DNA of 64,000 nt from positions 498,157-562,156 of the forward strand of contig NZ_LN875034.1 of assembly GCF_001282685.1 (NCBI RefSeq), in the 5' to 3' direction. Within the stretch, counting starts at the first letter, position 1, and each line of letters starts with the position of its first letter. This document shows, one piece after another, positions 36,590-47,691 of the stretch. A model generated the notes under the pieces. The model was not told where the DNA came from. It did no database searches and worked only from the letters and a program-made list of their open reading frames with translations. The translations under genes and the position numbers were made by a program. This DNA comes from Niameybacter massiliensis. GTDB taxonomy: Bacteria > Bacillota > Clostridia > Lachnospirales > Cellulosilyticaceae.

Positions 36590-37783
36590 ATGGCTAAAGC
36601 TAAATTCGAAAGAAGTAAGCCACACGTTAACATCGGTACAATCGGACACGTTGACCATGGTAAAACTACTTTAACAGCTGCAATTACAAAAACTCTTCAT
36701 GAAAGATACGGTTTCGGTGAAGCTGTAGACTTCGCGAACATCGATAAAGCTCCAGAAGAAAGAGAACGTGGTATCACAATTTCAACTGCTCACGTTGAAT
36801 ACGAAACACCAGCTCGTCACTACGCACACGTTGACTGTCCAGGACATGCTGACTACGTTAAAAACATGATCACTGGTGCTGCTCAAATGGATGGTACAAT
36901 CCTTGTATGTGCTGCAACAGATGGTCCTATGGCTCAAACACGTGAACATATCTTATTATCACGCCAAGTTGGTGTACCATACATCGTTGTTTTCTTAAAC
37001 AAATGTGATATGGTAGATGATGATGAGTTATTAGAATTAGTTGAAATGGAAATTCGTGAATTATTAAGCGAATATGAATTCCCAGGCGATGATACACCAA
37101 TCATCCGTGGTTCAGCTCTTCAAGCTCTTAACGATCCAATGGGTCCATGGGGAGATAAAATTGTTGAGTTATTCGAAATCGTTGACGAATACATCCCAAC
37201 TCCAGAACGTGACGTTGACAAACCATTCCTTATGCCAGTAGAAGACGTATTCTCAATCACAGGTCGTGGTACAGTTGCTACAGGTAGAGTAGAATCAGGT
37301 GTTCTTAAAGTTCAAGATGAAGTTGAATTAGTAGGTATTCATGAAGAAACTCGTAAAGTTGTTTGTACAGGAGTTGAAATGTTCCGTAAACTTCTTGACC
37401 AAGCTGAAGCTGGTGATAACATCGGTGCACTTCTTCGTGGTATCCAAAGAACAGAAATCGAACGTGGACAAGTACTTTGTAAACCAGGTTCAATCACACC
37501 TCATAAAAAATTCAAAGCTCAAGTATACGTTCTTAAAAAAGAAGAAGGTGGCCGTCATAAACCATTCTTCTCAAACTACAGACCACAATTCTATTTCCGT
37601 ACAACTGACGTAACTGGTGTAATCCAATTACCAGAAGGTACAGAAATGTGTATGCCTGGCGATAACATTGAAATGACTATCGAGTTAATTCACCCAATCG
37701 CTATGGCTCAAGGTTTACGTTTCGCTATCCGTGAAGGTGGCCGTACAGTTGGTTCAGGTGCTGTTGCATCAATCATCGAATAA
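36590..37783 (+). CDS. tuf: Translation elongation factor Tu
   Basis: 397 residues. GTP-binding motifs are [17 protein letters not shown] and NKCD. AAAAGGAGGAAATTCAAA precedes ATG 36590. It delivers aminoacyl-tRNA to the ribosome. It is the only tuf copy in the window, and the codon choice looks strongly biased as expected for a highly expressed gene. Confidence 0.97.
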   Translation: MAKAKFERSKPHVNIGTIGHVDHGKTTLTAAITKTLHERYGFGEAVDFANIDKAPEERERGITISTAHVEYETPARHYAHVDCPGHADYVKNMITGAAQMDGTILVCAATDGPMAQTREHILLSRQVGVPYIVVFLNKCDMVDDDELLELVEMEIRELLSEYEFPGDDTPIIRGSALQALNDPMGPWGDKIVELFEIVDEYIPTPERDVDKPFLMPVEDVFSITGRGTVATGRVESGVLKVQDEVELVGIHEETRKVVCTGVEMFRKLLDQAEAGDNIGALLRGIQRTEIERGQVLCKPGSITPHKKFKAQVYVLKKEEGGRHKPFFSNYRPQFYFRTTDVTGVIQLPEGTEMCMPGDNIEMTIELIHPIAMAQGLRFAIREGGRTVGSGAVASIIE

Positions 37784-37800
37784 TTTAAACCTTGCTTATA

Positions 37801-37830
37801 AAAAGCACATCCTTAGGGATGTGCTTTTTT
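37801..37830 (+). terminator. Terminator after tuf
   Basis: AAAAGCACATCC 37801-37812, loop TTAG, GGATGTGCTTTT plus T run to 37830. Confidence 0.93.
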
Positions 37831-38143
37831 ATGTCTATTTTAATGTAATAAATAAAATGTAACCTTTCATTACTGGCGAAATTAAGTATATTGTGGGATA
37901 TCTTAAAAAGGTTAGTATAAGTATATGAGATCTGTCATTATATTGTATATATTTAGGGGAAAGGGGTAGAATTAAAAGAGTGAGTTCGAGTTTCTTCCTA
38001 TTATAATGAATTATAGGAATGGTAATTACCAAAATCTTTCACTTTAAAAATCCTAAATAACGTATATAATAGAGAGTACATCGAGTTAAACATTCTACCA
38101 AAGAAGTTGGAAAAAATTATCGGTGAAAAAAGTAAAAAAAACC
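37831..38143. other. Gene-free AT-rich spacer upstream of the S10 operon
   Basis: No convincing gene. It holds a hairpin TTCCTAT/ATAGGAA near 37994-38020 and a possible weak promoter (TTTAAA, 16 nt, TATAAT ending near 38067) upstream of the main S10 promoter. Short frames here lack ribosome binding sites. Confidence 0.5.
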
Positions 38144-38172
38144 TTGTAATAACATGTAATATCATGTATAAT
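38144..38172 (+). promoter_or_regulatory. Promoter of the S10 operon
   Basis: TTGTAA 38144-38149, a 17-nt spacer, TATAAT 38167-38172. Initiation near 38180 would start exactly at the structured leader. Confidence 0.75.
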
Positions 38173-38181
38173 CAAGATGTT

Positions 38182-38279
38182 GTGACATTGAGAACGATGA
38201 TTCAGAAGGTTACCGCTTATAAAATAAGCAAATTTCTGAGGAGCGAATGTCCGGTTCATGAAACCAGACGACAAGTCAC
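38182..38279 (+). promoter_or_regulatory. Structured leader of the S10 operon
   Basis: GTGAC 38182-38186 closes with GTCAC 38275-38279, and GACATT with AATGTC at 38246-38251. Inside are GCTTAT-AAA-ATAAGC and GTCCGGTT-CATG-AAACCAGAC hairpins. A further ~145 nt of leader runs to rpsJ. It is a likely r-protein or attenuation control element; the ligand is not known to me. Confidence 0.65.
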
Positions 38280-38424
38280 TGTATCATTTATATAGGTTTT
38301 GTAAAGCGAAAGTGCATAGGGGTTATCTCTGTGTAAGTTGAGCTTATGAAACACCTGGATGAGTGTACAGTTTCCACTAGTCGTGCTGCTTCAAATAAAG
38401 TACGAAAAGGAGGGGACTTTTTTT

Positions 38425-38733
38425 ATGGCAAGCCCAAAAATCCGTATCACATTAAAAGCTTATGATCACAAATTAATCGATCAAACTGCAGCGCAAATCG
38501 TTGATATTGCGAAAAAAACTGGAGCAACAGTAAGTGGACCAATCCCACTTCCAACTAAAAAGGAAGTAGTAACAATCTTACGTGCAGTACACAAGTACAA
38601 AGACTCTAGAGAGCAGTTCGAAATGAGAACTCATAAGAGATTAATTGACGTTGAAGCTACACCAAAAACTGGTGATGCATTAATGCGTCTTGACTTACCA
38701 GCTGGTGTTGATATCAAAGTTGACGCTAGATAG
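38425..38733 (+). CDS. rpsJ: 30S ribosomal protein S10
   Basis: 102 residues ([18 protein letters not shown]...THKRLIDV). Start is ATG 38425 after AAAGGAGGGG. An in-frame ATG at 38359 would add 22 residues that no S10 has, and it lies in the leader. S10 is also the NusB partner in antitermination. Confidence 0.97.
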   Translation: MASPKIRITLKAYDHKLIDQTAAQIVDIAKKTGATVSGPIPLPTKKEVVTILRAVHKYKDSREQFEMRTHKRLIDVEATPKTGDALMRLDLPAGVDIKVDAR

Positions 38734-38819
38734 TAAGAAAACACTTAAGGACGGTTATTAATCGTCTAGTATGATTATCCAAAGTGATAATCCGCTGTAG
38801 ATATTAGGAGGTGTAAAGG

Positions 38820-39449
38820 ATGAAAAAAGCAATTTTAGCTAAAAAAATTGGTATGACTCAAATTTTCAACGCTGATAACATGTTAATCCCAGTAACAGTA
38901 TTAGAAGCTGGTCCATGTACAGTTGTTCAAAAGAAAACAGTTGATAACGATGGTTATGAAGCGATTCAAGTAGGTTTCGTAGATGCCAAAGAAAAACAAC
39001 TTATTAAACCACAAAAAGGTCACTTTGCAAAAGCTGGTGTTACTGCTAAGAAACACTTAAAAGAATTCCGTTTAGAAGATATTTCTGCTTACGAAGTAGG
39101 CGCTGAAATTAAAGCTGACGCATTCGTTGCTGGTGATAAAGTAGACGTAGTTGGTATCTCTAAAGGTAAAGGTTACCAAGGAGCAATCAAAAAATACGGT
39201 CAAAGTCGTGGACCAATGGGTCACGGTTCTAAATCTCATAGAGTTGCAGGTTCAATGGGAGCTGCTACTAGCCCAGGACGCGTTATGAAAGGTAAAGGCC
39301 TTCCATCACACATGGGTAGTATTCAAATTACAGTTCAAAATCTTGAAGTTGTAAGAGTAGATGCTGAGAAAAACTTAATCCTTGTAAAAGGAGCTGTTCC
39401 AGGTTCAAAAGGAACAATCATTACAATCAAAGACAGCGTTAAAGCATAA
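38820..39449 (+). CDS. rplC: 50S ribosomal protein L3
   Basis: 209 residues ([32 protein letters not shown] loop reaching toward the peptidyl transferase centre). It is an early assembly protein. ATTAGGAGGTGTAAAGG precedes ATG 38820. Confidence 0.97.
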   Translation: MKKAILAKKIGMTQIFNADNMLIPVTVLEAGPCTVVQKKTVDNDGYEAIQVGFVDAKEKQLIKPQKGHFAKAGVTAKKHLKEFRLEDISAYEVGAEIKADAFVAGDKVDVVGISKGKGYQGAIKKYGQSRGPMGHGSKSHRVAGSMGAATSPGRVMKGKGLPSHMGSIQITVQNLEVVRVDAEKNLILVKGAVPGSKGTIITIKDSVKA

Positions 39450-39475
39450 GGCTGCTTGAGAAAGGAGGAACAAAG

Positions 39476-40123
39476 ATGGCAAACGTATCTGTTTTAAATA
39501 TGAACGGACAACAAGTTGGTGAAGTTGAATTAGTAGATTCAATCTTTGCTGTAGATGTAAAAGAAAATTTAGTACACACTGCTGTATTAGCTTACCTTGC
39601 TAATAGAAGACAAGGTACTCAAAGTGCTAAAACACGTGCTGAAGTACGTGGTGGTGGTAGAAAACCATGGAAACAAAAAGGTACAGGTAGAGCTAGACAA
39701 GGTTCTATTCGTTCACCACAATGGACAGGTGGTGGGGTAGTATTCGCTCCAAAACCACGTGATTACTCATTCAAAATGAACAGAACAGAAAAATTACTTG
39801 CTCTTAAATCAGCTCTTACAACAAGAGTTCAAGAAAATAAATTTATCGTATTAGATGAATTAGCATTAGCTGAAGCTAAGACTAAAGCAATGGTTAACGT
39901 TTTAACAGCGTTAGAACTTAAAAAAGCTTTAATCGTAACTGAAGATAAAGTATCTGAAGGTAGAGCTGCAGATAATAGTAAAAACGTTATGTTAGCAGCA
40001 CGTAATATCCAAGGTATTAAAACTGCAAACGTAAACAACATTAACGTATACGACATCTTAAAATACGATACAGTTGTAGTAACAAAAGAAGCATTAGCTA
40101 AAATTGAGGAGGTGTACGCATAA
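39476..40123 (+). CDS. rplD: 50S ribosomal protein L4
   Basis: 215 residues with the exit-tunnel loop [19 protein letters not shown] intact. In E. coli L4 represses its own S10 operon. Its stop codon overlaps the rplW start by one base, which points to translational coupling. Confidence 0.96.
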   Translation: MANVSVLNMNGQQVGEVELVDSIFAVDVKENLVHTAVLAYLANRRQGTQSAKTRAEVRGGGRKPWKQKGTGRARQGSIRSPQWTGGGVVFAPKPRDYSFKMNRTEKLLALKSALTTRVQENKFIVLDELALAEAKTKAMVNVLTALELKKALIVTEDKVSEGRAADNSKNVMLAARNIQGIKTANVNNINVYDILKYDTVVVTKEALAKIEEVYA

Positions 40124-40422
40124 TGGCAGATTTAAAATTCTATGACGTCATTTTAAAACCAGTCGTTACTGAAAAAAGTATGAACGATATGGCAGAAAAG
40201 AAATATACATTCCTAGTACACCCAACTGCTACAAAATCTCAAGTTAAAGATGCAGTAGAAAAAATGTTCGACGGCGTTAAAGTTGACAAAGTAAACACAA
40301 TGAACTACGATGGCAAAACAAAACGTCGTGGAAGATCAGTTGGTAAAACTAACAAATACAAAAAAGCAATCGTAAAACTTACAGAAGCAAGTAAAGACAT
40401 TGACTTTTTCCAAGGAATGTAG
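40123..40422 (+). CDS. rplW: 50S ribosomal protein L23
   Basis: 99 residues ([19 protein letters not shown]). It forms the docking site for trigger factor and SRP at the tunnel exit. ATG 40123 overlaps the rplD stop (TAATG), with GGAGGTG inside the end of rplD. Confidence 0.96.
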   Translation: MADLKFYDVILKPVVTEKSMNDMAEKKYTFLVHPTATKSQVKDAVEKMFDGVKVDKVNTMNYDGKTKRRGRSVGKTNKYKKAIVKLTEASKDIDFFQGM

Positions 40423-40487
40423 TTAAATAGTAAAAGATGAAACACACGGCTATGTGTAACTTAAACGATTGAAAGGAGTGAACAGTA

Positions 40488-41318
40488 ATGGGTATCAAAA
40501 AGTATAGACCATATACCCCTTCAAGAAGACATATGACTTCTTCAACTTTTGAAGAAATCACAAAAACAACTCCTGAGAAATCTTTAATTGTAACATTAAA
40601 GAAAAATTCAGGTAGAAATAATCAAGGTAAAATCACTGTTCGTCATCGTGGCGGCGGTTACAAAGTAAAATACAGAGTAATCGACTTTAAACGTAATAAA
40701 GATGGTGTTCCAGCTACAGTAGTAGGTGTAGAATACGATCCAAACAGAACAGCAAACATTGCATTACTTAGCTATGCAGATGGTGAAAAACGCTATATCT
40801 TAGCTCCTCTTGGTTTACAAGTAGGTCAAACAGTAATGAGTGGTGAAACAGCAGAAATCCGCATTGGTAACACTCTTAGAATGAGAGATATTCCAGTAGG
40901 TCAAACAATCCATAATATCGAAATGAAACCAGGCAAAGGTGGACAATTAGTTCGTTCTGCTGGTATGTCAGCTCAACTTATGGCTAAAGAAGGTAAATAC
41001 GCAACAGTTAAACTTCCATCAGGAGAAATGCGTTTATTACCAATCGATTGTAAAGCTACAATTGGACAAGTTGGTAACATTGATCACGAACTTATCACAA
41101 TTGGTAAAGCTGGACGTAAACGTCACATGGGTATCCGCCCAACAGTTCGTGGTTCTGTAATGAACCCTAACGATCACCCTCATGGTGGTGGGGAAGGTAG
41201 ATCTCCAATTGGACGTCCAAATCCATGTACTCCTTGGGGTAAACCTGCTCTTGGATACAAAACAAGAAAGAAAAACAAACACTCAAATAAATATATTGTA
41301 CGTTCACGTAACAAATAA
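40488..41318 (+). CDS. rplB: 50S ribosomal protein L2
   Basis: 276 residues. The conserved segment [19 protein letters not shown] holds the histidine near the peptidyl transferase centre. AAAGGAGTGAACAGTA precedes ATG 40488. Confidence 0.97.
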   Translation: MGIKKYRPYTPSRRHMTSSTFEEITKTTPEKSLIVTLKKNSGRNNQGKITVRHRGGGYKVKYRVIDFKRNKDGVPATVVGVEYDPNRTANIALLSYADGEKRYILAPLGLQVGQTVMSGETAEIRIGNTLRMRDIPVGQTIHNIEMKPGKGGQLVRSAGMSAQLMAKEGKYATVKLPSGEMRLLPIDCKATIGQVGNIDHELITIGKAGRKRHMGIRPTVRGSVMNPNDHPHGGGEGRSPIGRPNPCTPWGKPALGYKTRKKNKHSNKYIVRSRNK

Positions 41319-41347
41319 ATTTAAGTTTTTGAAAGGAGGCATCTTAA

Positions 41348-41632
41348 ATGGCTCGTTCAGTTAAAAAAGGACCATTCGCAGACCAACGTTTACTTAATAA
41401 AATCGAAGCAATGAATGCAGTTGATGATAAAAAAGTAATCAAATCTTGGTCACGTCGTTCAACAATCTTCCCTCAAATGGTAGGACATACAATCGCCCTT
41501 CATGATGGTAGAAAACATGTTCCTGTATTCATTACAGAAGATATGGTAGGACACAAACTTGGTGAATTCGCATTAACAAGAACTTACCGTGGACACGGTA
41601 AAGACGCTGAGAAAAAATCAAGAGTTCGCTAA
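41348..41632 (+). CDS. rpsS: 30S ribosomal protein S19
   Basis: 94 residues ([20 protein letters not shown]-like [19 protein letters not shown]). It sits in the 30S head with S13. GAAAGGAGGCATCTTAA precedes ATG 41348. Confidence 0.97.
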   Translation: MARSVKKGPFADQRLLNKIEAMNAVDDKKVIKSWSRRSTIFPQMVGHTIALHDGRKHVPVFITEDMVGHKLGEFALTRTYRGHGKDAEKKSRVR

Positions 41633-41659
41633 TAAATAATATCGGAAGGAGGTCTTACG

Positions 41660-42046
41660 ATGGCAAAAGGACATAGAACCCAGATAAAAAGAGAAAGAAA
41701 TCAAAATAATGATAACAGACCAAGCGCAAAAGTAACTTTCGTACGTGTATCTAGCACAAAAGCGAAAATTGTACTTGATCAAATCAAAGGTAAAGATGTA
41801 CAAACAGCACTTGCTATCTTAGCTTACACACCAAGATACGCTGCTGATGTTATCGAAAAAGTATTAAAATCAGCTATTGCTAACGCAGAACATAACAATG
41901 GTATGGACGTAAGCAAACTATTTGTTGAAGAAGCATACGCAACTCAAGGACCAACTCTTAAGAGAATCCGTCCTCGTGCTCAAGGTCGTGCTTACAGCAT
42001 CCTAAAACAAACAAGCCACATTACTGTGGTAGTAAATGAGAGATAA
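41660..42046 (+). CDS. rplV: 50S ribosomal protein L22
   Basis: 128 residues, with the tunnel beta-hairpin around [13 protein letters not shown] intact (no macrolide-type deletion). The short polar N-terminus [12 protein letters not shown] is common in Clostridia. GGAAGGAGGTCTTACG precedes ATG 41660. Confidence 0.96.
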   Translation: MAKGHRTQIKRERNQNNDNRPSAKVTFVRVSSTKAKIVLDQIKGKDVQTALAILAYTPRYAADVIEKVLKSAIANAEHNNGMDVSKLFVEEAYATQGPTLKRIRPRAQGRAYSILKQTSHITVVVNER

Positions 42047-42057
42047 GGAGGTTCGGT

Positions 42058-42717
42058 ATGGGTCAAAAAGTAAATCCTCATGGATTAAGAGTAGGAGTTA
42101 TCAAAGACTGGAGTGCTAAATGGTACGCAGATAAAGCAGACTTTGCTAACTACCTAGTAGAAGATGATAAAATCAGAAAATATATCAAAAAGAAACTTTA
42201 CAGTGCTGGCATCGATAAAATTGATATCGAAAGAATGTCAAAACGCGTAAGAATTCATGTTCATACATCAAAACCTGGTATCGTAATCGGTAAAGGTGGA
42301 GCATCAATTGATGCACTTCGTAAAGAAGTAGAAAAACTTACAACTTCAAAAGTTTCTATTAACATTGTTGAAGTTAAAAGACCAGAAACATCTGCTCAAT
42401 TAACAGCAGAAAACATTGCATTACAATTAGAAAACCGTGTATCTTTCCGTCGTGCTATGAAACAAGCAATCGGTAAAGCTCAAAAATTCGGTGCTAAAGG
42501 TATCAAAGTTGCATGTGCAGGTCGTTTAGGTGGTGCTGAAATGGCACGTACAGAACAATATTCAGAAGGTACTATTCCACTTCAAACATTAAGAGCTGAT
42601 ATCGAGTATGGATTTGCTGAAGCAGATACAACATACGGTAAAATCGGTGTTAAAGTATGGATGTACAAAGGAGAAGTACTTCCTCAAAAAGTTAAAAAGG
42701 AAGGGAGCGATAACTAA
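42058..42717 (+). CDS. rpsC: 30S ribosomal protein S3
   Basis: 219 residues ([17 protein letters not shown]). The KH domain with [16 protein letters not shown] contacts mRNA at the entry tunnel. It starts 11 nt after rplV with AAGGAGGTTCGGT. Its stop overlaps the rplP start by one base. Confidence 0.97.
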   Translation: MGQKVNPHGLRVGVIKDWSAKWYADKADFANYLVEDDKIRKYIKKKLYSAGIDKIDIERMSKRVRIHVHTSKPGIVIGKGGASIDALRKEVEKLTTSKVSINIVEVKRPETSAQLTAENIALQLENRVSFRRAMKQAIGKAQKFGAKGIKVACAGRLGGAEMARTEQYSEGTIPLQTLRADIEYGFAEADTTYGKIGVKVWMYKGEVLPQKVKKEGSDN

Positions 42718-43157
42718 TGTTAATGCCTAAAAGAGTAAAACGTCGTAAACAGTTCCGTGGACGTATGAAAGGCCAAGCTACCCGTGGAAATAAAATCACT
42801 TATGGTGAATTCGGTATCGTTGCAATGGAACCAGGTTGGGTTAGATCTAACCAAATCGAATCTGCTCGTATCGCTATGACTCGTCATATCAAACGTGGTG
42901 GTAAAGTATGGATCAAAATCTTCCCAGATAAACCAGTAACAGCTAAACCAGCTGAAACACGCATGGGTTCTGGTAAAGGTTCAACAGAATACTGGGTAGC
43001 AGTAGTAAAACCAGGACGTGTTATGTTCGAATTATCAGGAGTAGCAGAAGAAGTAGCAAGAGAAGCGTTAAGACTTGCAATTCACAAATTACCAATGAAA
43101 TGTAAGATCGTATCTCGTGCTGAACAAGAAATGGCAGGTGATGGTAGTGAAAACTAA
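42717..43157 (+). CDS. rplP: 50S ribosomal protein L16
   Basis: 146 residues ([21 protein letters not shown]). It organises the A-site tRNA region. ATG 42717 overlaps the rpsC TAA, with AAGGGAG upstream. rpmC begins inside its last codons. Confidence 0.96.
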   Translation: MLMPKRVKRRKQFRGRMKGQATRGNKITYGEFGIVAMEPGWVRSNQIESARIAMTRHIKRGGKVWIKIFPDKPVTAKPAETRMGSGKGSTEYWVAVVKPGRVMFELSGVAEEVAREALRLAIHKLPMKCKIVSRAEQEMAGDGSEN

Positions 43158-43350
43158 AGCATTCTTAGAAGATTTAAGAGCAAAATCAGCTGAAGAATTA
43201 AATATCGAATTGGTGAATGCGAAAAAAGAACTTTTCAACTTAAGATTCCAAAACGCTACCAACCAATTAGATAATACAGCAAGAATTAAAGATGTTAGAA
43301 AAAACATTGCGCGTATTCAAACTATTATTACACAAAAACAAGCAGTGTAA
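43147..43350 (+). CDS. rpmC: 50S ribosomal protein L29
   Basis: 67 residues beginning [22 protein letters not shown] at GTG 43147. AGGTGA at 43136-43141 is 5 nt upstream. Longer versions from ATG 43117 or ATG 43141 either overlap rplP deeply or have no spacing to a binding site. The overlap with rplP is 11 nt. Confidence 0.92.
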   Translation: MKTKAFLEDLRAKSAEELNIELVNAKKELFNLRFQNATNQLDNTARIKDVRKNIARIQTIITQKQAV

Positions 43351-43368
43351 TAGAGAGGAGGAGAAATC

Positions 43369-43626
43369 GTGGCAGAAAGAAATTTACGTAAAACATTTGT
43401 AGGTAACGTAGTTAGCAACAAAATGGACAAAACTATTACTGTTGCCGTAGTTAATAATGTAAAACATCCTCTTTACGGAAAAATCATCAAAAAAACATAC
43501 AAACTTCATGCACATGATGAAAACAATGAATGTGAAATCGGTGACCGTGTAAGAGTAATGGAAACAAGACCATTATCCAAGTCAAAGCGTTTTAGACTTG
43601 TTGAAATCGTAGAAAAAGTAAAATAA
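43369..43626 (+). CDS. rpsQ: 30S ribosomal protein S17
   Basis: 85 residues from GTG 43369 ([23 protein letters not shown]) with GAGGAGGAGAAATC upstream. OB-fold primary rRNA-binding protein of normal length. Confidence 0.96.
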   Translation: MAERNLRKTFVGNVVSNKMDKTITVAVVNNVKHPLYGKIIKKTYKLHAHDENNECEIGDRVRVMETRPLSKSKRFRLVEIVEKVK

Positions 43627-43657
43627 GTTTAGTAATCTTGAAAGGAGGGCACTTCTC

Positions 43658-44026
43658 ATGATCCAACAAGAAAGTAGATTAAGAGTAGCAGACAATACAG
43701 GAGCTAAGGAAATTCTTTGTATCCGCGTATTAGGTGGCTCTACAAGAAGATATGCAGGTGTTGGCGATATTATTGTTGCTACAGTTAAAGATGCAACACC
43801 AGGTGGCGTTGTTAAAAAAGGTGATGTTGTTAAGGCTGTAGTAGTACGTACTGTAAAAGAAATCAGAAGACCAGATGGATCTTACATTAGATTTGATGAA
43901 AACGCTGCTGTTATCATCAAAGAAGATAAAAACCCAAGAGGAACTCGTATCTTTGGACCAGTTGCGAGAGAATTAAGAGATAAGAAATTTACAAAAATCT
44001 TATCACTTGCTCCAGAAGTTCTATAA
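43658..44026 (+). CDS. rplN: 50S ribosomal protein L14
   Basis: 122 residues ([19 protein letters not shown]). Bridge protein to 16S rRNA, first gene of the classical spc segment. AAAGGAGGGCACTTCTC precedes ATG 43658. No promoter is evident, so it is co-transcribed with the S10 segment. Confidence 0.97.
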   Translation: MIQQESRLRVADNTGAKEILCIRVLGGSTRRYAGVGDIIVATVKDATPGGVVKKGDVVKAVVVRTVKEIRRPDGSYIRFDENAAVIIKEDKNPRGTRIFGPVARELRDKKFTKILSLAPEVL

Positions 44027-44039
44027 GGAGGTGTAAGAC

Positions 44040-44351
44040 ATGAAAACTAAGTTAAAAAAAGGCGATAGAGTAATCGTTATTGCTGGTAAAGATAAAGGTA
44101 AAGAAGGCAATATCACTTTCATCGATCGTAAAAATGGACGTGTATTAGTTGACGGTGTTAACCAAGGTTTCAAACATCAAAAACCTAACGCAATGGGTCA
44201 AGGTGGACGTATTGAAAAAGAATTCCCAATTCACATTTCAAACGTTATGTACTCTTTAAACGGAGCTCCAGCTCGTTTAGGCGTAGAAATCAAAGATGAC
44301 AAAAAAGTTCGTGTAGCAATTACTAAAAACGGTCGTTCTGTAATTGACTAA
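44040..44351 (+). CDS. rplX: 50S ribosomal protein L24
   Basis: 103 residues with an N-terminal KOW motif (GDRVIVIAGKDKGKEGNI). Assembly initiator of the large subunit. AAGGAGGTGTAAGAC precedes ATG 44040. Confidence 0.96.
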   Translation: MKTKLKKGDRVIVIAGKDKGKEGNITFIDRKNGRVLVDGVNQGFKHQKPNAMGQGGRIEKEFPIHISNVMYSLNGAPARLGVEIKDDKKVRVAITKNGRSVID

Positions 44352-44375
44352 TTGGCGAAAGGAGGACGTTAAACT

Positions 44376-44915
44376 ATGAGTAGATTAAAAGATATGTACA
44401 ATGAACAAATCATCGATGCAATGGTAGAAAAGTTTGGATACAAAAACAAACTTCAAGCTCCAAAAATCGAAAAAATCGTAATCAACATGGGTGTTGGTGA
44501 AGCGAAAGACAATGCTAAAGTATTAGAAAATGCTATTGGCGATATGGAAAAAATTTCTGGTCAAAAAGCTGTTACTACAAGAGCTAAAAAATCAGTTGCT
44601 GCTTTCAAACTTCGTGAAGGTATGCCAATCGGATGTAAAGTAACTCTTCGTGGCGAAAAAATGTATGAATTCCTTGATCGTTTAGTTAACTTAGCACTTC
44701 CACGTGTACGTGACTTCCGTGGTGTTAGTGCTACAGCTTTCGATGGTCGTGGTAACTATTCATTAGGTATTAAAGAACAAATTATTTTCCCAGAAATCGA
44801 GTATGATAAAATCGATAAAGTTCGTGGTATGGACGTTATTATTGTTACAACAGCTGAAACAGATGAAGAATCTCGTGAACTGTTAAGACAATTCGGAATG
44901 CCATTCCAAAAATAA
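44376..44915 (+). CDS. rplE: 50S ribosomal protein L5
   Basis: 179 residues ([27 protein letters not shown]). Carries 5S rRNA together with L18. GAAAGGAGGACGTTAAACT precedes ATG 44376. Confidence 0.97.
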   Translation: MSRLKDMYNEQIIDAMVEKFGYKNKLQAPKIEKIVINMGVGEAKDNAKVLENAIGDMEKISGQKAVTTRAKKSVAAFKLREGMPIGCKVTLRGEKMYEFLDRLVNLALPRVRDFRGVSATAFDGRGNYSLGIKEQIIFPEIEYDKIDKVRGMDVIIVTTAETDEESRELLRQFGMPFQK

Positions 44916-44927
44916 GGAGGGTATCAC

Positions 44928-45113
44928 ATGGCAAAAACATCTATGAAAGTTAAGCAAGCTAGACCTGCTAAATTTTCAACTCAAGAATACAGCAGATGTC
45001 GCATTTGTGGACGTCCACATGCGTACATTAGAAAATATGGTATTTGTCGTATTTGCTTTAGAGAATTAGCATATAAAGGTCAAATTCCAGGCGTTAAAAA
45101 AGCAAGCTGGTAA
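44928..45113 (+). CDS. rpsN: 30S ribosomal protein S14, zinc-binding type
   Basis: 61 residues, the short form with [20 protein letters not shown] (two C-x2-C pairs). Firmicutes often keep a zinc-free paralogue elsewhere; none lies in this window. AGGAGGGTATCAC precedes ATG 44928. Confidence 0.97.
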   Translation: MAKTSMKVKQARPAKFSTQEYSRCRICGRPHAYIRKYGICRICFRELAYKGQIPGVKKASW

Positions 45114-45136
45114 TACCAGAAAGGAGGTAACGAATT

Positions 45137-45538
45137 ATGATGATGAGCGATCCAATTGCAGATATGTTAACAAGAATCAGAAACGCTAACGTGGCTAAAC
45201 ACGATACAGTAGAAGTTCCATCTTCTAAAATGAAAAAAGCGATTGCTGAGATCTTATTAAATGAAGGATACATCAAAGCTTATGATGTAACAGCTGATGG
45301 TGTTAAAGAAACTATCCGTATAACTCTTAAATACGGTAAAGATAAAAACGAAAAAGTTATTTCAGGGATCAAAAGAATCTCTAAACCAGGTCTTCGTGTA
45401 TACGCTGACTCAGAAAACTTACCAAAAGTTTTAGGTGGACTTGGTACAGCAATTATTTCAACTAACAAAGGTGTTATAGCTGATAAAGAAGCTAGAAAAC
45501 TTAATGTTGGTGGAGAAGTTATAGCATTTATTTGGTAA
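45137..45538 (+). CDS. rpsH: 30S ribosomal protein S8
   Basis: 133 residues. Three ATG codons in a row (45137, 45140, 45143) make the exact start ambiguous; AAGGAGG at 45121-45127 fits 45137 best. It has the [17 protein letters not shown]-terminus. S8 represses the spc mRNA in E. coli, and the rplX-rplE spacer here is too short to show a copy of that site. Confidence 0.96.
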   Translation: MMMSDPIADMLTRIRNANVAKHDTVEVPSSKMKKAIAEILLNEGYIKAYDVTADGVKETIRITLKYGKDKNEKVISGIKRISKPGLRVYADSENLPKVLGGLGTAIISTNKGVIADKEARKLNVGGEVIAFIW

Positions 45539-45568
45539 TAAACAGCAAAAGTTTAAGGAGGTGCGAGC

Positions 45569-46111
45569 ATGTCACGTATTGGTAGATTACCAGTTGTGAT
45601 TCCAGCAGGCGTAACTATTACAGTTAGCGAAGCTAACGTTGTAGAAGTTAAAGGTCCTAAAGGAACATTAACAAAATCATTTGACAGTGCAATGAACATT
45701 GCGATCGAAGAAAATCAAGTGGTTGTTACTAGACCAAATGATTTAAAAAGAAATAAAGCTCTTCATGGTTTAACTAGAACACTTATTGCTAACATGATCG
45801 AAGGTGTATCTAATGGTTACACTAAAGTGTTAGAAATTAATGGTGTTGGTTACAGAGCACAAAAACAAGGAACAAAATTAATTCTTTCATTAGGATACTC
45901 TCACCCAGTAGAAATGGAAGATCCAGAAGGTATCACAACAACAATGGAAGGTAATAACAAAATCACTGTTGCTGGGATCAATAAAGAACAAGTTGGCCAA
46001 TTTGCTGCTGATATCCGTTCAAAACGTCCACCAGAGCCATACAAAGGTAAAGGTATTAAGTACGTTGATGAAGTAATCAGACGTAAAGTAGGTAAAACAG
46101 GTAAAAAATAA
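45569..46111 (+). CDS. rplF: 50S ribosomal protein L6
   Basis: 180 residues ([29 protein letters not shown]). Near the factor-binding site. TAAGGAGGTGCGAGC precedes ATG 45569. Confidence 0.97.
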   Translation: MSRIGRLPVVIPAGVTITVSEANVVEVKGPKGTLTKSFDSAMNIAIEENQVVVTRPNDLKRNKALHGLTRTLIANMIEGVSNGYTKVLEINGVGYRAQKQGTKLILSLGYSHPVEMEDPEGITTTMEGNNKITVAGINKEQVGQFAADIRSKRPPEPYKGKGIKYVDEVIRRKVGKTGKK

Positions 46112-46130
46112 TCGCAAAGGGGTGAATTAA

Positions 46131-46493
46131 ATGATCAGTAAACAATCACGTAGTAAAGTTCGTGTTCAAAAACATAGAAGACTTCGTAACAAGATCGAAG
46201 GTACAGCTCAAAGACCTAGACTTGCCGTATTCAGAAGTGAAAAACACATCTACGCTCAAATTATTGATGATGTAAAAGCTGTAACATTAGTATCAGCTTC
46301 TACAGTTGAAAAAGATCTTAACATTAAAGTTGGATCAAATGTTGAAGCAGCAGCAGCTGTTGGTACAGCAATTGCTAAAAAAGCACTTGCTAACGGTATT
46401 GAAGAAGTAGTATTTGACCGTGGTGGTTTCTTATACCATGGTAGAGTAAAAGCATTAGCTGACGCAGCTCGTGAAGCTGGGTTACAATTCTAG
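46131..46493 (+). CDS. rplR: 50S ribosomal protein L18
   Basis: 120 residues, with a basic N-terminus ([19 protein letters not shown]) and [24 protein letters not shown] at the end (conserved L18 core). Binds 5S rRNA. AAAGGGGTGAATTAA precedes ATG 46131. Confidence 0.96.
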   Translation: MISKQSRSKVRVQKHRRLRNKIEGTAQRPRLAVFRSEKHIYAQIIDDVKAVTLVSASTVEKDLNIKVGSNVEAAAAVGTAIAKKALANGIEEVVFDRGGFLYHGRVKALADAAREAGLQF

Positions 46494-46510
46494 TAAAGGA
46501 GGGAACACAG

Positions 46511-47023
46511 ATGGCTAAAAGACTTAATATTAATCCAAATGCTTTGGAATTAAAAGAAAAAGTTGTTACTATTAAACGTGTAACAAAAGTAGTTAAAGGT
46601 GGTCGTACATTCCGTTTCTCTGCTTTAGTAGTAGTAGGAGATGGAAACGGACACGTTGGTGTAGGTTTAGGTAAAGCTATGGAAATTCCAGATGCAATCA
46701 GAAAAGGAATTGAAGATGCTAAGAAAAACCTTATCTTTATTGAAAGAAATGATGCTGATAGTATCTACCATGAATTCGTAGGTACATTCGGTAGTGCACA
46801 CGTTCTTCTTAAACCAGCTAAAGAAGGTACTGGAGTTATCGCAGGTGGTCCAGCTCGTGCTGTACTTGAACTTGCAGGTATCCGTAACATCAGAACTAAA
46901 TCTTTAGGTTCAAACAACAAGAAAAACGTAGTTCACGCTACAATCGAAGGTCTTGCAGGACTTAAAACTCCAGCAGAAGTTGCAAAACTTCGTGGAAAAA
47001 CTGTAGAAGAGCTTCTAGGATAG
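46511..47023 (+). CDS. rpsE: 30S ribosomal protein S5
   Basis: 170 residues ([21 protein letters not shown]). The spectinomycin-contact loop is present without an obvious change. Slightly longer N-terminus than E. coli. AAAGGAGGGAACACAG precedes ATG 46511. Confidence 0.96.
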   Translation: MAKRLNINPNALELKEKVVTIKRVTKVVKGGRTFRFSALVVVGDGNGHVGVGLGKAMEIPDAIRKGIEDAKKNLIFIERNDADSIYHEFVGTFGSAHVLLKPAKEGTGVIAGGPARAVLELAGIRNIRTKSLGSNNKKNVVHATIEGLAGLKTPAEVAKLRGKTVEELLG

Positions 47024-47035
47024 GAGGAATAGTCA

Positions 47036-47221
47036 GTGGCTAATTTAAAAGTAACTTTAGTAAAATCCACAATCGGGGCAATTCCAAAGCATAAAAAAAC
47101 TATCGAAGCGCTCGGATTAAGAAAAATGAATAGTACAAACATCCACCAAGATAACGATGCTATCCGTGGTATGATTGCACAAGTAAGACACTTAGTAAAA
47201 GTTGAAGAAATCAACGAATAA
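47036..47221 (+). CDS. rpmD: 50S ribosomal protein L30
   Basis: 61 residues, GTG start at 47036 after TAGGAGGAATAGTCA. Typical short bacterial L30 ([22 protein letters not shown]). Confidence 0.95.
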   Translation: MANLKVTLVKSTIGAIPKHKKTIEALGLRKMNSTNIHQDNDAIRGMIAQVRHLVKVEEINE

Positions 47222-47250
47222 TTACTGATTTAGCAAAGGAGGTGCAAAGA

Positions 47251-47691
47251 ATGAATTTAAGCTCATTAAGACCAGCAGAAGGTTCAAAAAAAGACTCTTT
47301 CCGTACAGGTAGAGGACATGGTTCAGGTAACGGTAAAACAGCCGGTAAAGGACATAAAGGACAAAAAGCAAGAAGCGGTGGCGGAGTTAGACCAGGATTT
47401 GAAGGGGGTCAAATGCCTCTTTACAGACGTTTACCAAAACGTGGTTTCACATGCCGTAACAGCAAAGATATCGTAGCAATCAACGTAGATATGCTTAACC
47501 GTTTCGAAGATGGTGCGGTTGTAACAATCGACGCTATGGTTCAAGCAGGTATCGTAAAAAATACTAGAGATGGTATTAAGATCCTTGCTAAAGGTGACCT
47601 TACTAAAAAACTTACAGTACAAGCTAACGCGTTTAGTGCTGGTGCTGTAGAAAAAATTGAAGCTGTGGGTGGAAAAGCAGAGGTGATGTAG
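47251..47691 (+). CDS. rplO: 50S ribosomal protein L15
   Basis: 146 residues ([20 protein letters not shown]), with a Gly/Lys-rich extended N-terminal tail that threads into 23S rRNA. Start is ATG 47251. The GTG at 47242 is part of the binding site AAAGGAGGTG. secY follows with no gap. Confidence 0.96.
   Translation: MNLSSLRPAEGSKKDSFRTGRGHGSGNGKTAGKGHKGQKARSGGGVRPGFEGGQMPLYRRLPKRGFTCRNSKDIVAINVDMLNRFEDGAVVTIDAMVQAGIVKNTRDGIKILAKGDLTKKLTVQANAFSAGAVEKIEAVGGKAEVM

Noticed and set aside
43117-43146. Longer L29 from ATG 43117.
   Set aside because: Would overlap rplP by 41 nt and add ten residues not found in L29. GTG 43147 has a binding site and gives the standard start.
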